A DNA stretch of 64,000 nucleotides from Sipunculus nudus (GCA_026874595.1 CM049316.1:45463695-45527694); one strand, 5' to 3'. Shown: positions 49,371-60,524, counted from the first letter of the stretch. Made by a program: numbers and translations. The notes: generated by a model not told the origin, from the sequence alone.

Positions 49371-49620
49371 AGTCTCCATGGCTCAGATTTTGACGTTTGG
49401 TAGACTGTAAAGGAGGAGGAAACCGGAGAACCCGGAGAAAACCATTGGACGGGCAAATACACCCACTCTCATACTGCCGTGCTAAGGCAAAAGGCAGTAA
49501 GTCCATGTTTGGGCCAAAATGAGTTAACGCTCAGATCACCAATGGCAGTTGCTTTTAGATCTATACTTTGCTAAGTCCTAGCCCTCGGGAATCCCGAGAC
49601 ATAAGGGCAGTAACATCATC
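49371..49620 (-). mobile_element. SINE body fragment plus associated repeat
   Basis: On the minus strand GGTTTTCTCCGGGTTCTCCG, then ACAGTCTACCAAACG and GAGCCATGGAGACTGC, match the SINE body at 56,983-57,170. The neighbouring TACTGCCGTGCTAAGGCAAA / GGCAGTAAGTCC (49,478-49,512) forms a short inverted repeat. Its words recur at 49,945 and 50,618. Confidence 0.6.
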
Positions 49621-49673
49621 ATGTTTGCGTTTTCACACCAAAATACTGAAGTAAAAAAGCAGTATCTTCACCA

Positions 49674-49876
49674 GGGGCGGATCCAGGATTTAGGAAAAGG
49701 GGGGGTCCAACCCAGGAGGACTAATGAAAATCCTAAAAAAAAGGTCATCACGTCTGGAAAAGGGGGGGTCCAGGCCGCAAAATTACGTCTAAAACCCCTT
49801 AAAAAAGGTTGCTTCGGGTGAAAAAGGGGGGGTCCGGACCCCCTGGACCCCCCCCCCCCCCCCTGGATCCGCTTCT
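49674..49876 (+). mobile_element. GGATCCGC-ended MITE, copy 3 (best preserved)
   Basis: It starts GGGGCGGATCCAGGATTTAG and ends CCCCTGGATCCGCTTCTG, so the termini form GGCGGATCCAGG / CCTGGATCCGC inverted repeats of about 11-12 bp. The interior has three AAAGGGGGGGTCC blocks and a C run near 49,848-49,863. Confidence 0.85.
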
Positions 49877-49916
49877 GTTCACTTACATCCTTTTTCGCAC
49901 TGGAAGCAGTTTGAAA

Positions 49917-49964
49917 TCCTTAGGTAAAGAGTAGTACGAACACTTACTGCTCTTTACCTAAGGA
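49917..49964. repeat. Inverted repeat (hairpin)
   Basis: CCTTAGGTAAAGAGTAG pairs with CTGCTCTTTACCTAAGG after a 14-bp spacer, with one mismatch over 17 bp. The right arm resembles sequence next to the SINE head at 50,618. Confidence 0.8.
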
Positions 49965-50299
49965 TCAGCATATATTTCATAACTGACATCGAAGATACTG
50001 CTATTTGCTCGTTATAGTTAAACAAATTTCTTTCTGAATTAAAGCTGGATGAAGCTTTCTTCGACAGGCAAATAAATTTATGGCTCTGCAGAAAGGCGTA
50101 TAACAAATTAAAACATAACAGAATAGATTGTAAAACAAGTTGTTTATTGTTTCCTCTTAAAAAATACTCAGCGGCTGTGTTATCGTCCTTCAATTTTTGA
50201 TACAAGCCTGTAGCAGGAAAACTTGTCACCATGGTGAAATAATATATATATAATTTTTTATAAGCAGTTTAGGTTAGTTTAGAAGGTAGAAACTGTTAA

Positions 50300-50420
50300 G
50301 CCATAAAGTCAACATGCTGACAGGTCCTGGTGGGATATCTGTGAAAAATCCAGGATTAGGTCACTGTAACTTATATTCTCCGAGTACAGAAACGCTCCTG
50401 AGGAGTAAAGTATCCATACA
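50300..50420 (+). repeat. Very diverged fragment of the 330-bp satellite
   Basis: AAAAATCCAGGATTAGGTCACTGTAAC, TATTCTCCGAG and CTCCTGAGGAGTAAAGTAT follow the order of satellite blocks, weakly. Confidence 0.3.
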
Positions 50421-50627
50421 AAAGAAAGTAAAAGACAGTTCTCGCAATATTTAAAAAACTGATGGCTGGAATGCTTCCTCCTGTTAGCAGGTAAATATTC
50501 CTATTATATCGTATATATAAAATATAAAGTTCGGTACCTGCTGAAAATAGCCTTTATGGGATACCTAAAAACACTTTAATCGGCAATAACTTTAAATCAT
50601 ATTTAGAGCACTTACTGCATTTTGCCT

Positions 50628-50725
50628 AAGTAGGGCAGCATAGCCCGCCGGGGATCAAACACGGGTTGCTGGCGGAGAGAGCCGAGCGTTTTACCCCTCG
50701 GCTTTCCAGGCACTGCATCGCTCTT
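50628..50725 (-). mobile_element. tRNA-derived SINE head
   Basis: On the minus strand TGGAAAGCCGAGGGGTAAAA is an A-box-like region and GTGTTTGATCCCCGGCGGGC a B-box region at tRNA-like spacing. AACGCTCGG links it to the SINE at 29,010. It does not fold as a functional tRNA by eye. Confidence 0.65.
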
Positions 50726-51179
50726 CCGTATAACACGTATGCAAATTGCTATTTAGTCAATAACTCCAGGCTGATAAGCCTGATTGCATGGGATTTTAAC
50801 ACGCTCATTGGTATCTGAAAAACATGTAATTTGCAGAAAATTGGCGGTGCACCCTGCTTTTCATTTTGTACAGTAGTTTGCGCTGAACATGAATAGTTGA
50901 TATAAGCAGAACTATAAAATATATTTGCCTTATTCACACCTCTGTCCGTGACACAATGTTCAGTTTAAAAAAAAACCAGCATTTCCTCCTCTTAAGTATT
51001 AGTGTGTTATTCATAATTAATAATTAACAGTATAATCGCCCTGTAACAAAACCAGTCATTATTGATCCTGTGACTGTTATTGTTTGCTTTCATTTACTCA
51101 ACTCTTTCCGTTGACATTGAGTAATTGTGTCGAAGTTATAACGGGTGTTTAAATTTCCTGTTATTTTGTAAACACATCA
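50726..51179. other. Noncoding stretch
   Basis: AT-rich, with no structure found. Confidence 0.4.
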
Positions 51180-51660
51180 AATATATTTACATCATTTATT
51201 GGCACGGCATACAGTTTAAGGTAAAACTAATATAGCATATTTGGACTACGCTCCCGAGACAGCGGAAATCTTGCGCTTCTAAAGAAGATTCTGATTTTCC
51301 CGCTGCCTGCTTTGATCGTTTTTATGCACCTAAACACCAGGTGGTGGGCCTGTTTGCTGGAAAAACTGCTGATGTGACTAGCAGCCAACCAAATGCCAGT
51401 CAACAAACACTCGACAGGCATCAGGCTCCGCCCAGAAACCACGCGTGGGGCCATTCTCTCTGAGCCTGTGGCCTGTTAAAACGCTTGCCAGGGCGATGAG
51501 CTTTCACTCAAAACGAAATGAACAACTGTGGCTCCGTGTATTCCTCGCTTGGGTGGTAAACCGTTTTGTCTTCCAGCACAGGGTCTCATCTGATTGGACC
51601 AAAATACAGTGCTCCCCTCTGGTGTAGAGATTCAAGATATGAGGTCAAAACAAACAGTGC
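51180..51660. promoter_or_regulatory. GC-richer intergenic island between GGCT and GST
   Basis: About 450 bp of complex CpG-bearing sequence with CTCCGCCCAG (GC box, about 51,426), CCACGCGTGG palindrome (51,440-51,449) and a reversed CCAAT box GATTGG (51,592). No exon fits the 60-75-codon frames. It lies between two convergent genes, so it is not an ordinary promoter for either. It could be an enhancer or the promoter of a noncoding RNA. Confidence 0.4.
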
Positions 51661-52438
51661 TTACGATATAGGTAGTAGGCCTTTAGGTATAAAGCGCTGT
51701 GTAAAGAGCGTAATTTTGGACGTGAGCCCTAGATAAACATTACCCGACTCTGAATCAATATTTTCTTCAAGAGCACCCTTGCAGGAATAGTTAAAATTTT
51801 TTGTATTTTTAACATATTTTTTAGTACCCATGTGTACAATTGGCTTTACATTCCATACGGCCGGTTCTGCATCTATCTTTAATTTTTTAAAGAAACAAAT
51901 TGAGCCATTCGGGCATTGTTAACAGCGACATCGATAATTCTTTTAATTTTGTAGCTGTACATTTACACAGTTAACTACTCTGGTGGTGGAATCAAATAGT
52001 CGGTTAGAATTACTCTGCCTTGAGTTCTCATTTCAGCAATTATTTATAACCAGTTATTCATTTATCAGGATACTTGACTTTTCCATTATGTTCAAGGTGA
52101 TATGTGTTTAAAAAAAACTTTTTTAAAGATGTCCATGTATTACACTTTTTGCAGTGCTTCATTTTAAATTAATAAGTACCATACAGTCTAATTTGAATCT
52201 CTTACATACCGTCGCTCCACATGCATAAACTAAAACAAATATTCGTTTTAATATGAATAATCCAAGAAATTCTCTATTTTCCCGAAATGTTCCATTGGTG
52301 AAAGCCCTACTTTCGGGCTTCAACTTCTCATGAATTAAAGATAAGCAAAATAAATACATAAATATGACGTCATTGATAAATTCAATAATATACATTTTAC
52401 AACTGATACACTACCATATTAATCTTATGTTGTACACT
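51661..52438. other. Intergenic stretch containing the GST 3' end
   Basis: The GST 3' UTR should run left from 52,438 on the minus strand. A GAAAGCCCTACTTTCGGGCT near-palindrome lies at about 52,300-52,320. No polyadenylation signal was placed with confidence. Confidence 0.4.
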
Positions 52439-52799
52439 TCAGTCATCAAAAAACCTCACATTTTCGAGATCAATCACAAACTTGGAATGTGCTGCGTGTA
52501 CGAAAGACCAATATTCTTGCGCGCGCACCCGTCGCATCCATTCCTCAATGCGGGGCCACATTTTGAATTTAAACCCCACCCACTCCGCTTGCAACAACAC
52601 TGTGGCCACAAAGCTGTCAGCAACCGTGATCCGGTCGCCTGTTAAATATTTAGTTTTGGCCAGATAGCCCTTTTCTATTGTCTCAAGGTGTTTTGTCAGT
52701 TGCCGAATTCCCGCCTCGGTCAAAGCCTCGTTTGCACCATCTCCCGACAGACGATAGCGTTCAAGGAATTGTGGGTAAACATACATAAATCCTGAGACC
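52439..52799 (-). CDS. GST exon 4
   Basis: It follows acceptor TATTTCAG. The first base completes Arg123, then VSGFMYVYPQFLERY through IDLENVRFFDD and the stop at 52,439. It encodes the helical C-terminal domain. Confidence 0.93.
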
Positions 52800-55700
52800 C
52801 TGAAATAATAAAATATATGTTAAACTCAGAAAAGATATCAATTCAAATGTTATTATATTGATAGTCAACACTTTATTTTAATCTATTAAGAAGGTCCCTG
52901 AAAATATATAAAATAAATTATAAAACACTTTAATTATGATCCAGTGGATGTCATCCACATTTCGATAAAGGGGCGACTGACATGCCGAATTTTACTGTAT
53001 ATCGCGGGGTATTAGTGCACCGGTGCAGCGTTACAGCTTTACTGTTCATTGTTAGGTAACTACATGTTTACTTTTACGTTCATATTGTATTAGGACAAGT
53101 ACCTGTGCAGTTCACCGTTCGCCCAGCTGACCAGGGACTCTGTGAGCATGCGTGACTGGATAGACAATCCAAATCCGGCGAAGTTAGTGTACGTCATTGC
53201 CAGATATCGCAGGATGGCCTGACTAAAGACAAAGAAAAAAAATAATAAAACGTGAGGTGTAATGATCCAGATGACCGCTTCCATCTGATACAGTGGAGCC
53301 TATTAAATAAGACCACCCGTGGGACTAGCCAAACAGGGTCTTAATTCACAAGTGGTTTTATTAGACTGATCAGTTGTAACTGATGTGAATGTGTTCGGTG
53401 TAGTCAAGTCTCAATAGACAGGTGGTCTTAATAGATAGGTGTTCTTAATAGACAGGTGGTCTTTCAGACAGGTTCCACTGTATGCGATAAAAAAATTGTG
53501 ACAAAAAAGTTGTGATTATGCCCAAAAAAATATTGGCCTACAGTGCTGCTTATTAATTTGCTACCGAACGAACAGGGGCTGTAGGCTAGCAAATGATTCC
53601 CATACTGTATCACTGATATGATTACATACAGATTACGCTGACAGGTTATGCTAGTTGCAGGTAGATATTTTTATTTTTAATCTGAAATGTCATATACATG
53701 ACAGTTGTCATTCCTGTAACATGTACTAGCTCGAACAACTACAACAAACACAAAAATAGGAAATTCATATGCAACATTCCTATATCACTATAGCGACTCC
53801 ACTTATGCTTTTCCTGTTCATACATATGCGTAGTTAAAAACGCTACATGAACCTACATAATACGAAAGCCTGTACGAGTACGACTAGAGTGTTCGTTTAG
53901 AATCAATTAGACTCGAGTATTCCTTTCAGTAATAACTTTTATATGTATCCCCGTACTTACCCCTCGAACACGACTACATCCCCATCTACCAGGATTGGAA
54001 CCTCTTTGTGTGGATATTTGTTGATAAATTCTGGAGAACTCTCCTCGTTGTTGGTAAAGTCTGCGTCTATCAGAACATGAGGGATGTCATGCTGAAAACA
54101 GATATATAATGTAAATATAAAGTTACACAGGAGAACGTGAGATACAGGGAATTCACAATCTCTTGGATGCATCAACTTGATTCGGGTAGGTTTGCATGGC
54201 TAAATTGTCATACTGCTACTGACACCCTGCGATAATTTATGAAACTAATATATTTTTAGGGACGGCCTTTTTTCAGAACTGATCTGCAACTGTATATTGT
54301 ACCGATTAATCGATTATATGGATGGTTGCTCTTTTTATCATAATCATTAAATTTTTACACTTTCTTGTAGTCAATTTTCACAAACGATTGTGCATGCAGT
54401 ATGTACTTGCAAATAAGTCCACCTACTTGCACATTTAGAAAAAAAAAAAAAAAAAAAAAAAAACTTCCAGTTCTGTCAGAAACACATGGGATTTGGGACA
54501 ATAAGTAGCAATCATCTTGTTCAGTGGCCGAAAAAATGTCAACGGCCTGGTCGTAACCGTTACCGTGTTTGGCATTTTGTTCACGAGGAATTCAAATTCG
54601 CGATATTCGGGAAGGAAAAATCATCACGAAAATAAAACCTTGGTGAATAAGACGCAACATCTGCACAGGTTGATAGTGATTTATTCTATATATATCCCTA
54701 ATGATATCTAACGTATATTGTGCAGGCAGCGTCAGTATTCGTTGTCAGTAGTGTGGGATTTAAAACTGACTAAGATGCAGGAGTTTATCCGCGTTATTTT
54801 AATTTCACATGCTACACCAGTACATAAAGTAATCATTTAATAATTAATCATCGGTGACCTTTTATTTAAAAATCATCAAACATGCTAAAAATCCCAATTC
54901 CTAAACTAAAGCTGAAGAGTAAACAATTAACTGTGATTTAAAACCCCCTTCCCCTTTCGAATCCGCTATAACCTCCACCTGTCAGACACATGCACAGACA
55001 AACAATAACCTACTTGATGTCTGATAAAACCAATACAGATTAAGATGAAGACTTTACCTTACAATTAAATCAAATCATTAACATTATTAAAGTTCTAATT
55101 ACATTAATACGAAACATCTTTGTAGATATTTATCTATAATGGATTGTAATGTAATGTAATGTATTATGTTTTGATCTACAACATTAAGTGCAGACTATAG
55201 TATATGTTTTTATAATAATCTCTCATATTTTTCCTCCAAAGGTATACTTGGTGGACCTTTAATAATTATTCCTTGTAGGACTGTGCCCATGGTGTCTTTG
55301 TGTGTGCAATTTTACTTCATACATTGGTGCTTTATGTACAAAACATAACGGAACATGAACGCTTCTGAAAGCTTGCGAGGAGGGATAAGGGTTTAATAAA
55401 GGCATGGAAATGCAAAACGAATTTTCTAAGGAAAGTCTGGTCCAAAGGTGCCAATAAGTCATTGGAGAGAACATGGAAACAAAACTGCAGAGTAAAGGCC
55501 TGGATAACGCACCTGTGAGACCACGCCCCTTGTGGTGAATATTAGCAGGATAACAGTAAATTGTGTAGAATTGGAACAGAAATCGGGGTTTCTTTTAGAT
55601 TTGCCTTCGGACTAGCCTATAGGCTCTACCATTTTATATATATTCTCGATCGCCAATTGAATCGTATACACTTCTAATTATTCAAAGATAAGTAAGTTTT

Positions 55701-56324
55701 GTGATCTTCACATGGAGTCCGCGCACAGATATCCGCTATCCAGATATCTGCATCTGCCTGGGTAAACGAGCATGTTGGTATAGGATACCGCGGACGATGG
55801 CTGGTATCTCTCCCTGAACCCTTCATACACAGGGCACAGAGGTAATTAAAAAAATGAATGTATAACATTCCCGTTTTGTGTACAGGCGCTTCTTGTATGT
55901 AAGAGCGACGACAGTTTAAATATACAACAGTAAACATATACTTTTGATCGACATGTCTATCGTCCTGCACTATATATTCTTTAATAACCCCAATTAATGT
56001 CTCTTTAATGTCATCTATAATGTATTTTCCCTGCTACTTTGTACCCCACCCGTTTGTCAAACAAGAACACATCGAGCGTGATATTTGAGCGGAATGACTG
56101 TCATATAACCTACGTTCGCAAAAAGTCTAACGGTCTGTGAACATTGTATTTACATAACGCATTATGCATCAATTGGCTCTAACTTTGGTGCAGCTTAGAA
56201 TAGCATCTGTAAACATGGCGTAAACACTGTCAAAGCAAACGTGACTAAAACATGCTTTTAATTGCCTAATATGGTTACCCTCTAGGAGTGGCAAATAAAA
56301 TGTTTTTAACTCATTGTATGTGTG

Positions 56325-56385
<61 letters not shown>

Positions 56386-57771
56386 AACGTGGGTGCATGT
56401 ATCTGTCTGTGTTTTTTTTCTTTAATTTTGGCGCACCAGTACAGCGGTAATTGATGTCAAATATTAGGACTGGGTATCAGTCCACCTCTTCCGGTACAAT
56501 ACGTATTGCGATACAGTTGATTCGATACCGATATTGACGATACGTTTCATTTTTCTCTGTATATCATTTCTAAATAAAAGCTGTGTTCCTCGTTTTTATA
56601 TGTTTTTTTTTTATTTTAAAATATAACATATTTAGTATGATATGCACTTAAGCAGATTTAGCTTGATATTAAAAAAATAAACAGACAAGTTGACTTTTAT
56701 TATCAAAATCTCTCTAATCAAGACTACCAAAATCTCGATCTTCTTTGAGCCCTTAGCATCCCCCCCAGGCCCCCATGCACAAACAAAGTTTTATTGCATT
56801 TTTTCTGGGGAAGATCATAGGCTGTACTTTTTTGTCATGTAATTACACAGTTTTGTTTATTTCATATATATCATATATATCATATATATCATAAACCGAA
56901 TAAGTGCCCTGCTCAGGTCACAGAATTTATATATATACACCCTCCCCCTGGGTCCGCTCCTGCTTCTTGATGTAAACAACACTGGCGACCCGGGTTCGAT
57001 CCCCGGCGTGGTTATGAAATTGGCCTGTCCAAGGTCATTGGTTTTCTCCTTGTTCCCCGGTCTCCCCGACTGGCTATATCAAACGCCACCGTCTGAGGCT
57101 TCGAGCCATGGAGAACGCTTTGCATTAGTTATTTTATCTAGTTCTACAATCTATGGTAATCTAGAAAAGCCACAACGCTAATTAGAGTGCTCTCAGACAA
57201 ACTCTCCCATTTTTACTCAAAACAGGTTACGACTGAAATGCATGCTTTTAAAACCGATATTATTTAGTAAATTAATGGTTACATATTACATATATGGTAT
57301 GTAGTAAGTGAAATATCTTTTCGGAAAGAGTTCCTTTTTGTCTTGTATAACTCAAATTTGATTAAAGTTATTTTCTATTTTTATTTGATAAATAGCAATT
57401 TATTTCAGCAAAATTTGTAAGCATAATTGTTATACATAATGGCATTGGATAGACACACAAATTGATATTAGCTCACAAAAAAACTTGCTTATAGGAAGCG
57501 TGGAATAACAGTCCTTAAAATATATGATTTTTTATTTTTAAAAAATCAAATAACACGTATGCTTTTTCAGGTCCGTTCACCAAACACATACCATAAGACA
57601 GATAAACGCTTCAGCTTTAAAATTTTGAATAATTTGTCTGCTAAGTTCTGTGAAAATAAATATTGGTTTACGTTCTTTTTGAGAGGGTTGAGACAGAGCT
57701 ACCAGGCGATCATGCTACCTTAATACTGTACATGGGAATGTTATAATATATATATATATAATATATATATA

Positions 57772-57834
<63 letters not shown>

Positions 57835-60070
57835 TACTGAGATGTAGGACCTCGCGTCCAAAGTGGCTGATTAAGGAACCAGAAAAATATTTATGTCGAG
57901 ATGTCTCGAGATCATGACATAAAATCTCGATATATCGCGATGGAATTTCGTAAAAAAATTAAGACACAGACAAAAAAAAATTGTATCGAGATCTTGAGAT
58001 AATATGCAATCCAACATTTGTCATTTACAAAACTCTGTATGTCTTAATTGAAGCCATGTGTCTTCGCTGGAAGTGTTTGGATTGCGACTGGCTGCTATTT
58101 TTGCGCCCCCATGTTATAAACACGTGGATAAACAAAAGGGACAACCTGTAACCCTGCGAGATTAGCTCTTTTTTGTTTGTTTTTATAAAACTTTCAAGGG
58201 ATTGTGTTTATTGACAGACATCAGATATATGACTTAACCACTTCAACATTAACATACATCAATTAAGCATCGAATGATTCGTATAACGCCAACGGGGACT
58301 TTTTGTGAAATTTATCCCGAGATCTCGAGATACTAAGTCGTGATTTGAGATATTACGTCGAGTTATTGAAATAAATTAATTTTTTTCTGCGTCTTAAATT
58401 TTTGTTTGCGAAATTCGAGAAGTCGAGATTATGCCGACATCTAGAGAAAAAGTATGTCAAGATCTCGAGATGTTATCTCGAGATCTCGACATTATTTTTT
58501 TTCTGTGTCCTAAATCAGATGCCGTAGATATCTCTACAGAAACAAGGAAAAAAGATCCACTGGCAGGAGTCTGGATTCCCGCTCGAAGTTGCTCCTCGAC
58601 ATGACACCCTGTGCATTATAATATTTATAAATCTAGTTATCTAAAGTGAATCCCCGGATTTTTTACTTGACATCATGCGTATATTAATTTAAATTATCAG
58701 AAAATGTCCATTGTTTACTTTTTATGATTAGTGGTATAATATAAACGTAAAGTCGGTATGACATGTTTTTCTCTGCTGTAAGTTTTTAAGATATATATCG
58801 TAGCCAATATGATTGTAAGAGCTCTGTGTTATTTTAATGAACCTACTAACACTTAAGGCTGCTGGAAGAGCTCCATTTGTTTAACTTTTAGTTTCACTGT
58901 ATAAACTGCACATAACGACCTCATATATCTTTGGTCTGTGGTGTTGGCTTGCTGTTCACAATTCTCTTGATGTTCTAATTAAAATGGTCCTGTCTTTTAA
59001 AACTAAATTTTGCCAAAAGTATATATTTTTTCTGTGTTCTGTCAATGGCCTTGTCACGTGTCTTACTGGGACAACCGTAAATTACCTTGACACAACCAAA
59101 CCCTCGCCGGGCTAACTGTACGATGAATTGCGCAACCTCCAGCTTTCTCTTTAATAAACAATGACGTGATACAATGAGATGATTCCATAGGCTTCACCGT
59201 TTCTATGCCCTCCTAGAAATTTGCTATTCACTCCTGGTAATTAGATAACAAATCCGTTTTGAATCGGTAAACATAGTACAGTATTCCTAGAAGCTCGGCT
59301 CTGACGATGCACTCTTCAGCATATAACATTCTCTGAAGCGGTTCATTCAACAAGTCTAAAACGTTAAATGTGTCATCGAATACGGCTTTCTGTCTCATAA
59401 ATCATATTAATATATCGATATATAGCTATATATAGTAATGCGAAGTGTGTGTCAAACGTGGCAATATCGCCTCCAGGTCGAAGGTCGCATTTGTCGTCCA
59501 AGACTTGGTCCAAATGGTACGTCATCATTGGTTTGTCATTCGTCATATAGGGAGGTTCCTGTGGCTGACGTCACTGTAGAATTAAGAGTATTTACCACCT
59601 TCACAGATGACATCTCTTTAACAAGTCACATTAACCCGTGTTGTTTTTTTTTAGGAGAGAGGAAAAGTGTTTTTCTGCTTGGAAATAGGTTTATTTTGTT
59701 CAAAATCTATATTCATAATTCTTCATAAGGAATAATGATAATATATGATAATATATTCGTTATACTTTTTGTTACATGTATGCTCCAAATAATGAGGTAA
59801 GTAAATCCAGATGAATGAAAATTCTTGTGAGTTCAAGGAACATGTGAGAAATTAGAGGTGTGTGTGTGTGTGGGCGGGGGGTGGTTGACACCTTTGGTTA
59901 TGTTAGACCGTTAACTTCAGATTTAAATCTTTACGTTTATAATATTTACTGACCTGCTTCATGTAGAGCCAGACGGCTCGACACGTCGGTGACAGTCGGA
60001 CCAGGTAGAGCTCAATGGGCGGTTTACCCCCTTCTGTGGGCTGAGTGGGCGGAGTGTGGGGGTCTCCCAT
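52439..60070 (-). CDS. Theta-like glutathione S-transferase, complete four-exon gene
   Basis: A cytosolic enzyme that conjugates glutathione to electrophiles. Coding exons are 60,070-59,954, 54,091-53,961, 53,222-53,103 and 52,799-52,439, joined in phases 0, 2 and 2, giving 242 residues, normal for theta GSTs (about 240). The N-terminal thioredoxin-like domain starts at IELYLVRLSPTCRAVWLYM (residues 19-37). Ser27 is in the theta catalytic-serine position. KEVPILVDGD holds the cis-proline (Pro71), then VVVFEGQAILRYL. The all-helical C-terminal domain contains YPQFLERY and the LTGDRITVADSFVAT motif, which is the GST N-capping box. The usual Glu-Ser pair that holds the glutathione gamma-glutamyl group is Glu82-Gly83 here. 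A 17-residue Pro/Thr-rich leader precedes the fold. It could be a theta-related invertebrate subgroup rather than true GSTT1. Confidence 0.92.
53103..53222 (-). CDS. GST exon 3
   Basis: The acceptor is TCTTTAG. The first base completes Gly83, then QAILRYLAMTY to SWANGELH plus AG before donor GTACTT. The alternative acceptor four bases on (TCAG) would break the frame. Confidence 0.88.
53291..53480. mobile_element. MITE-like element with CAGTGGA(G/A)CCT termini, in GST intron 2
   Basis: CAGTGGAGCCTATT and AGACAGGTTCCACTG are imperfect terminal inverted repeats, flanked by TA. The interior repeats AGACAGGTGGTCTTAATAGA-type blocks. It is related in layout to the element at 4,793. Confidence 0.75.
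53872..53935. mobile_element. Fragment of the hAT-like family seen at 17,717 (right end)
   Basis: ACTCGAGTATTCCTTTCAGT matches the right terminus ACTCGAGTACTCCTTTCAGC of the 17,717 element. The sequence to its left is diverged. It lies about 25 bp inside GST intron 2 from the exon 2 donor. Confidence 0.55.
53961..54091 (-). CDS. GST exon 2
   Basis: It follows acceptor TGTTTTCAG, starts HDIPHVLIDADF, ends VVVFE plus GG, then donor GTAAGT. It holds the glutathione-site KEVPILVDGD strand. Confidence 0.92.
56327..56380. repeat. (GA)n microsatellite
   Basis: About 27 uninterrupted AG units. Confidence 0.95.
56983..57170 (+). mobile_element. SINE, 5' truncated
   Basis: It begins at a B box (GGGTTCGATCCCCGGCGTGG) and continues with TTGGTTTTCTCCTTGTTCCC, a CTGGCTATATCAAACG segment and GAGCCATGGAGAACGC, the same body as the copies at 29,010 and 49,371. 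The A-box half is missing. Confidence 0.7.
57745..57832. repeat. (TA)n microsatellite, imperfect at left
   Basis: A long TA run with a few AATA interruptions before 57,780. Confidence 0.95.
57865..58520. mobile_element. Foldback element with repeated ATCTCGAGAT palindromes
   Basis: The left part contains GATGTCTCGAGATCATGACA, then AATTAAGACACAGACAAAAA. The right part mirrors these with TTTTTTCTGCGTCTTAAATT, then AAGATCTCGAGATGTTATCT. Long subterminal inverted repeats surround a unique core of about 300 bp (58,020-58,300), with no transposase frame. A second outer copy of the motif, TTTTTTCTGTGTCCTAAATC, closes the right side. Confidence 0.65.
59954..60070 (-). CDS. GST exon 1
   Basis: Thirty-nine codons, MGDPHTPPTQPTEGG through CRAVWLYMKQ, then donor GTCAGTAA. 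It carries the catalytic-position serine and is isolated from exon 2 by a 5.9-kb intron. Confidence 0.88.
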
Positions 60071-60120
60071 CCCGTGTCACGTGATCCGCTACGTCAGCTC
60101 AAGGCAGCACCTGTATACAG
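60071..60120 (-). promoter_or_regulatory. GST upstream region with E-box and ARE-like core
   Basis: Immediately before the start codon lie TCACGTGA (60,077-60,084), a perfect CLEAR/bHLH-ZIP palindrome, and, on the minus strand, GCTGACGTAGC (60,098-60,088). The latter contains TGACnnnGC, the core of the antioxidant response element bound by Nrf2/CncC-Maf, although the base before TGAC is C rather than A/G. Confidence 0.45.
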
Positions 60121-60516
60121 AAAACATCCATGTTAACACTGACGGTGGTGGCGGGAACGATGCCAAGTGTGTCCTAAGTTGGGGGTCATTTTCCAGAGAT
60201 TCCACCAAAAATCCTTAGGAATTTGTAATTAATTCCCGCAAATATATGTAATATCTAAAAAAATCCCCCGAAAACTCGGCCCATGTGAACTGGGCCCTCG
60301 GAAAACCGCCTCCCCCCCCCACACAAACCCGGACGAAATTGTCCCAAGGAAAAAAAACTGTTAATATGCAAGCGATAGTAGTATACTTCCTCTGTGTTCA
60401 CTGCATGGCACTTTGGCTCCCATAAATAAGAAAATAATGAAAGGGGTGGGTTATTTTTAAAGATCTTTAAAAGAAGGAGGGGAGGATATATATACACACA
60501 TTGACGGATCACACTC

Positions 60517-60524
<8 letters not shown>

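Larger units (their letters stand above)
54092..59953 (-). other. GST intron 1
   Basis: A 5.9-kb intron with a poly-A tract (54,439-54,463), a candidate complex island (55,240-55,560), a (GA)n run, a SINE, a long (TA)n and a foldback element. Near 56,470-56,550 ACTGGGTATC- and GATACGATACG-like words resemble the end of another DNA transposon, but no partner end was found. Confidence 0.85.

Noticed and set aside
50628-50725. A functional tRNA gene
   Set aside because: A- and B-box words are present, but stems do not pair well by eye and the same head occurs in a SINE at 29,010.
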